Shown here one piece after another: positions 7,148 to 9,933 of a stretch of DNA of 9,933 nt; position 1 is the first letter of the stretch, and each line of letters begins with the position of its first letter. The position numbers and the translations under genes are program-made. The notes under the pieces were generated by a model. That model saw only the letters and a program-made list of their open reading frames with translations, did not search any database and was not told where the DNA came from. Location of the stretch: positions 1 through 9,933 of the forward strand of contig JALSNL010000337.1 in NCBI GenBank assembly GCA_026987055.1, written 5' to 3'. The stretch comes from Melioribacteraceae bacterium (lineage in GTDB: Bacteria > Bacteroidota > Ignavibacteria > Ignavibacteriales > Melioribacteraceae).

Positions 7148-7920
7148 TATTCACCTTTAAGTAAACTTTCTTTTAACTTTTTTAACTCTTCGGCTCTTTT
7201 GTCATTGGGATATTTATCTAAAAAAGTAGCAATATTTCTAAGTGCTTTATCAACATAATGTTTTTGATCGACCAAAATTTTTATTTTATTATACAACGCT
7301 TCAGGAGCATATTTTGTATCGTGGTAAGTTTCATAAACTTTTGTATAATATTGCATTGCCGCATTATAGTATTCCATTCTTTCATAAATTTGGGCACTGT
7401 GAAATTCTTTATGAGCTAATTTTAAATTTAATTCATTTATCTTTTTTTCGGCTTCCTTAACTTTAGGATGCGTTGGAAAAAATTCTATAAATGCTTGAAA
7501 TTCTTCAATTGCTTTTTTTGTATAGCTTTGGTCTAATTGATAATTAGGAGATAACTTGTAATAAGATTCTGCCAACATAAATTGAGCATCTTGAACAAAA
7601 GTACTGGTTGGAATATCTCTAATTAATTTGCTAAACTCATAAGCGGCTAATATATATTGTTCGCGTTTAAAATAGGTCATTCCTAAAAAATATTGTGCAT
7701 CATCGTTAATAGCCGTTCCCGAATATTGTAATAATATTGATTGATATTCGCGAACTGCTTCTTCATAATCTCCATCGGTTAAAAGTTTTTGTGCATATTG
7801 TAAATGTTGTTCGGCTGTAAATCCGGTTGTATCAACTGTTGAGGAACAAGCAGAAAGCAAGCCAAGCAGTAATAGAACGAAAAAATATTTTTTAATAATC
7901 ATAAATTTATTTTTTTCCAT
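7147..7920 (-). CDS. bamD: Outer-membrane assembly lipoprotein BamD (YfiO family)
   Basis: This 257-residue lipoprotein belongs to the BAM machine that inserts beta-barrel proteins into the outer membrane; BamD is its essential periplasmic TPR scaffold. It has a lipoprotein signal with lipobox LLSAC, placing the lipidated Cys at 25. Successive TPR-like helical pairs follow: 'YAQKLLTDGDYEEAVREYQSI', 'AQYFLGMTYFKREQYILAAYEF', 'AQFMLAESYYKLSP', 'AIEEFQAFIEFFPTHPKVKEAE', 'YYNAAMQYYTKVYETY' and a final 'ALRNIATFLDKYPNDKRAEEL'. Length is close to the E. coli protein (about 245). An internal ATG at 7902 (MIIKKYFFV...) would also give a complete signal peptide; neither start has a strong ribosome site, so the longer one is kept. 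It is the first gene of the tight minus-strand operon, and its stop overlaps the thioesterase start. Confidence 0.88.
   Translation of the reverse strand: MEKNKFMIIKKYFFVLLLLGLLSACSSTVDTTGFTAEQHLQYAQKLLTDGDYEEAVREYQSILLQYSGTAINDDAQYFLGMTYFKREQYILAAYEFSKLIRDIPTSTFVQDAQFMLAESYYKLSPNYQLDQSYTKKAIEEFQAFIEFFPTHPKVKEAEKKINELNLKLAHKEFHSAQIYERMEYYNAAMQYYTKVYETYHDTKYAPEALYNKIKILVDQKHYVDKALRNIATFLDKYPNDKRAEELKKLKESLLKGE
7152..7158 (-). promoter_or_regulatory. Ribosome binding site of the thioesterase gene
   Basis: Minus-strand AAAGGTG sits four bases before the ATG at 7147, inside the last codons of bamD. With the TAATG overlap it supports termination-reinitiation between the two genes. Confidence 0.55.
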
Positions 7921-8099
7921 ATAATGAATTTTAAGTTTGTAAAAGTAACTAATAATTTAACTATTAAACAGATTCTTTATTGATTTAATTTTCTGTTAAA
8001 AACTATCTAACTAAATTTTTTATTTTCTCCGGAAGCTTAAGGAATATTCTATTGATAAGTTCCACTTTATTAATTTTTGCAGAAACTATTTTAATTAAA
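7921..8099. other. Intergenic region upstream of bamD
   Basis: This 179-bp AT-rich gap probably holds the operon promoter and any terminator of the upstream gene, though I find no convincing match to either. Two direct copies of TAACTA (7946-7951 and 7958-7963, 12 bp apart) lie about 25-45 bp before the bamD start. A 35-codon open stretch on the minus strand (8110-8003) has no standard start near its beginning and is not called. Confidence 0.4.
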
Positions 8100-8720
8100 T
8101 CAATTGCTTCTTAAACTGAAAAAAAGATATATTGCAATAGCTGCCGTGCTAATAGCAATTGCAGGTTCTAATAAGCTGGAAAAAAAAGGTTCATTTGGTA
8201 AATCTGCTGCTGAAAACTGATATGCAATATTTTCCAGTTTTTTTACATCATCATACATTACGGTATCTAATACCGTAAAATTAAATTTTTTTACTTTTCC
8301 AATCTTATTATTGTTCTCAAAAAAATAAGAACCATCCAAAGTTGATTCTCTTTCAACCAAATAAGTTCCTAAAATTCCATCCTTAAAAATATTTTTATAA
8401 TATACTTTCGCATTATCCAAAGTATATATAAGCTTTGGTAAATTTGATGATTCTTTTTTATTTAATAATTTGAAATTATTTTTTTGCAACTCGGAAATTA
8501 ATTTTGTTTGTAAAATTTCATAATCATTTGCTGCAACAAATTTAAGAACCAGCTTGCCGTAATTATTACTGCTTGTATCCAGTTTAATTACTTCTGCGGA
8601 TTTACCAACCAAACCTTCAATCATTTCCAAATTGGTTTTTGTCTGAGCAAAATAATTCAAATTTATAAAAACACTAAAAACAATAATTAAAAACCCGGTA
8701 TATCTTTTGCTTTTTTTCAC
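8100..8720 (-). CDS. Unrecognised envelope protein with signal peptide and C-terminal membrane anchor
   Basis: I do not recognise this 206-residue protein. The start is a GTG at 8720; no other start lies upstream of the signal peptide. The N-terminus is a normal Sec signal (positive MKKSKRY, core FLIIVFSVFINL, cleavage likely after FAQ at 26). The mature part is a mixed alpha/beta domain of about 155 residues rich in Lys, Asn and Leu, with 'YGKLVLKFVAANDYEIL', a 'YYKNIFKDGILGTYLVERE' block and 'KVKKFNFTVLDTVMYDD'. A hydrophobic helix at about 184-203 (LLEPAIAISTAAIAIYLFF) ends in a short SLRSN tail. The expected topology is a periplasmic domain held to the inner membrane at its C-terminus. 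It lies upstream of bamD and divergent from the porQ-like gene, so an envelope or secretion role is plausible but unproven. Confidence 0.75.
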   Translation of the reverse strand: MKKSKRYTGFLIIVFSVFINLNYFAQTKTNLEMIEGLVGKSAEVIKLDTSSNNYGKLVLKFVAANDYEILQTKLISELQKNNFKLLNKKESSNLPKLIYTLDNAKVYYKNIFKDGILGTYLVERESTLDGSYFFENNNKIGKVKKFNFTVLDTVMYDDVKKLENIAYQFSAADLPNEPFFSSLLEPAIAISTAAIAIYLFFSLRSN

Positions 8721-8788
8721 TATCCTAACTATATTATTTTTAATAAGAAAAAATAGCTAAATATAAAGCAAAAATAAAACAATCCTTT

Positions 8789-8878
8789 TATTAAATCCGT
8801 TTATCGTATTTTTACATTTGCATTTACTTATTGTTCCTATTATTTCGATAATAAATAATTAAACAACGGATTTTAATA
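8789..8878. repeat. Imperfect 13/14-bp inverted repeat with a small inner hairpin
   Basis: TATTAAATCCGTT (8789-8801) is matched in reverse complement by AACGGATTTTAATA (8865-8878), with one extra T as a bulge. The arms enclose 63 bp. Inside lies a second perfect inverted repeat, TATTAT-TTCG-ATAATA (8838-8853), whose loop resembles a stable tetraloop. It could be a pair of operators, a folded leader RNA, or a remnant of a small mobile repeat. Confidence 0.55.
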
Positions 8879-8898
8879 GGTCAAAAAAATGTAATATA

Positions 8899-8927
8899 TT
8901 GCCTTTAACTTATTTTATTTTTAAAAT
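8899..8927 (+). promoter_or_regulatory. Candidate promoter of the porQ-like gene
   Basis: TTGCCT (8899-8904) and TAAAAT (8922-8927) are separated by 17 bp, the ideal sigma70-type spacing. Transcription would begin near 8934, leaving a short leader with the AGAGGAG ribosome site and excluding the upstream ATG at 8933. Bacteroidota-type promoters differ, so this rests on spacing alone. Confidence 0.3.
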
Positions 8928-8940
8928 CAGTTATGAAAAT

Positions 8941-8947
8941 AGAGGAG
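8941..8947 (+). promoter_or_regulatory. Ribosome binding site deciding the porQ start
   Basis: AGAGGAG lies three bases before the ATG at 8951. It would be inside the coding sequence if translation began at 8933, so it argues for the shorter protein that starts directly with its signal peptide. Confidence 0.55.
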
Positions 8948-8950
8948 TTT

Positions 8951-9880
8951 ATGAAAAAAATTTTGGTATTCATTTTATTGCCGGTGCTTTTAAGTAATTT
9001 AACAGCTCAGACCACATTTAATTTTTTACGTTTAGATCAAAGTCCGCGTGCTGCTGCTTTAGCCGGTAGTTTTGTAGCCAACAATGATGACCCGAATGTG
9101 ATGTTTTATAATCCTGCAGGTATTAATTATTTAACTAAACGTCCTGTTTCATTTTCTTTTGTAAAACATTTATTAGACATAAATTCGGCAAGCATTGCTT
9201 ATTCCCAAATTCTAAAAGATATAGGCAGGTTTGCTGCCGGTATTCAATATATTAATTACGGTTCTTTTCAAGGAGCTGATGAGTTCGGAGCAAAAACTAC
9301 AAAATTCGGTGCAGGAGAATTAGCGGCAATCATTGGTTATGGCAATCAGCTTGATAAGAATTTTTATTACGGAGTTAATTTAAAATTTATTTTTTCAAGT
9401 ATCGAAAAACGTTCTTCTATTGCATTTGCTACAGACTTAGGCTTGCATTACAGTATTCCGGAACAAAGATGGAACTTCGGTTTTTCCATATTAAATTTAG
9501 GTTCTCAAATAACACAATATTACAGCACAAAAGAAAGTTTACCTTTAGATGTAAGAATTGGTTTTTCAAAAACACTTGCCCACGTTCCTTTTACTTTTTT
9601 TGCCTCGCTAAACAAATTAAATGAAAGCTATAATAAATTCAGCGATAGGTTAAAACAATTTACCGTTGGCGGAGAATTCAAAATGAGTAAGGTTATTAAG
9701 CTTCGTTTCGGTTATGACAATGAAAAAAGAAAAGAATTGAAAGTTAGTGATACTGCCGGATTAGCAGGATTTAATTTTGGAGTTGGCATTCTTGTTAAAA
9801 ACTATAATGTTGATTATGCTTTTTCTTCTATGGGTGTTATTGGTGCTTTACATAGAATTGGAATATCCACAGCTTTTTAG
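8951..9880 (+). CDS. porQ: PorQ-like type IX secretion outer-membrane protein (PorV/PorQ family)
   Basis: This 309-residue outer-membrane barrel has a signal peptide (MKKILVFILLPVLLSNLTAQ, 1-20). The family opening follows: TTFNFLRLDQSPRAAALAGS, then DDPNVMFYNPAGINYL, the conserved 'NPA' turn of FadL-like PorV/PorQ proteins. Amphipathic strands with Gly and aromatic residues run to the end: 'GRFAAGIQYINYGSF', 'NFYYGVNLKFIFSS', 'WNFGFSILNLGSQ', 'IKLRFGYDNEKR' and the closing 'YNVDYAFSSMGVIGALHRIGI'. PorQ is a T9SS component; in well-studied species the complex with PorU, PorV and PorZ processes and attaches cargo at the surface. I favour PorQ over PorV from the opening and closing blocks and the length, but a general PorV/PorQ paralogue is possible. 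An ATG at 8933 would add six residues. The nearby T9SS-sorted protease is a plausible client. Confidence 0.8.
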   Translation: MKKILVFILLPVLLSNLTAQTTFNFLRLDQSPRAAALAGSFVANNDDPNVMFYNPAGINYLTKRPVSFSFVKHLLDINSASIAYSQILKDIGRFAAGIQYINYGSFQGADEFGAKTTKFGAGELAAIIGYGNQLDKNFYYGVNLKFIFSSIEKRSSIAFATDLGLHYSIPEQRWNFGFSILNLGSQITQYYSTKESLPLDVRIGFSKTLAHVPFTFFASLNKLNESYNKFSDRLKQFTVGGEFKMSKVIKLRFGYDNEKRKELKVSDTAGLAGFNFGVGILVKNYNVDYAFSSMGVIGALHRIGISTAF

Positions 9881-9933
9881 AATTTTTCTTTTGAAATTAA
9901 ATTATAAAAATGAAAAGTTATAAATTGTAAACT

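Larger units (their letters stand above)
8721..8950. promoter_or_regulatory. Divergent regulatory region between the unknown envelope gene and porQ
   Basis: The region has no gene and must hold promoters in both directions. It contains the nested inverted repeats listed separately, a plus-strand TACATTTG at 8813-8820 that fits the Bacteroidota -7 pattern TAnnTTTG (without a matching -33 element), and a sigma70-like pair nearer the porQ start. All such matches are weak in DNA this AT-rich. Confidence 0.5.

Noticed and set aside
7242..7460. Plus-strand open frame of 72 codons inside bamD
   Set aside because: It is antisense to TPR-coding sequence and shows no independent support.
8003..8110. 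Minus-strand open stretch of 35 codons (Lys/Ile-rich) right after the unknown envelope gene
   Set aside because: It lacks an ATG, GTG or TTG near its beginning and a ribosome site. The upstream gene ends naturally after its membrane anchor, so a frameshifted extension is not needed.
9881..9933. Start of a further gene or a terminator after porQ
   Set aside because: The ATG at 9910 runs only six codons to a stop, and the short AATTT/AAATT pairing is too weak to call a terminator.

Overview
The window is AT-rich, with long A/T runs and lysine-, asparagine- and isoleucine-rich proteins. It comes from a Gram-negative bacterium with an outer membrane and a type IX secretion system (T9SS). A PorQ-like outer-membrane protein, a protease with a C-terminal T9SS sorting domain, signal peptides ending in '(S/T)AQ', a CBM9/DUF5916 barrel protein and an MXAN_6640-type metalloprotease together suggest the Bacteroidota-Chlorobi-Ignavibacteria group. 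Ignavibacteria is my best guess; this is an inference from gene content, not a phylogeny.

Layout, left to right. (1) Bases 2-625 (+): the 3' end of a higB toxin gene cut by the window edge, then its higA antitoxin gene. (2) Bases 645-2810 (-): a large outer-membrane barrel protein of the DUF5916 family, convergent with higA. (3) Bases 2912-7920 (-): a compact run of four genes read right to left. These are bamD, a hotdog acyl-CoA thioesterase, an exported FG-GAP/VCBS-like protein and a T9SS-sorted metalloprotease. Junctions are a TAATG overlap, a 50-bp overlap and an ATGA overlap, so this is almost certainly one translationally coupled operon. (4) Bases 8100-8720 (-): an unrecognised envelope protein with a signal peptide and a C-terminal membrane anchor, 179 bp upstream of bamD. 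(5) Bases 8721-8950: a divergent intergenic region with a notable imperfect inverted repeat and possible promoters. (6) Bases 8951-9880 (+): a PorQ-like T9SS component. The last 53 bases hold no gene.

Functionally, apart from the toxin-antitoxin pair and the thioesterase, the genes concern the cell envelope. BamD inserts barrels into the outer membrane, and PorQ and DUF5916 are such barrels. PorQ belongs to the T9SS apparatus, and the metalloprotease looks like a T9SS cargo. The VCBS-like protein is probably exported and, being coupled to the protease gene, may act with it. I see no CRISPR array, tRNA, rRNA, insertion sequence or phage gene. No clearly new system is evident. The most useful leads are the unknown anchored protein, the A8 run at the thioesterase/VCBS overlap, and the inverted repeat upstream of porQ.
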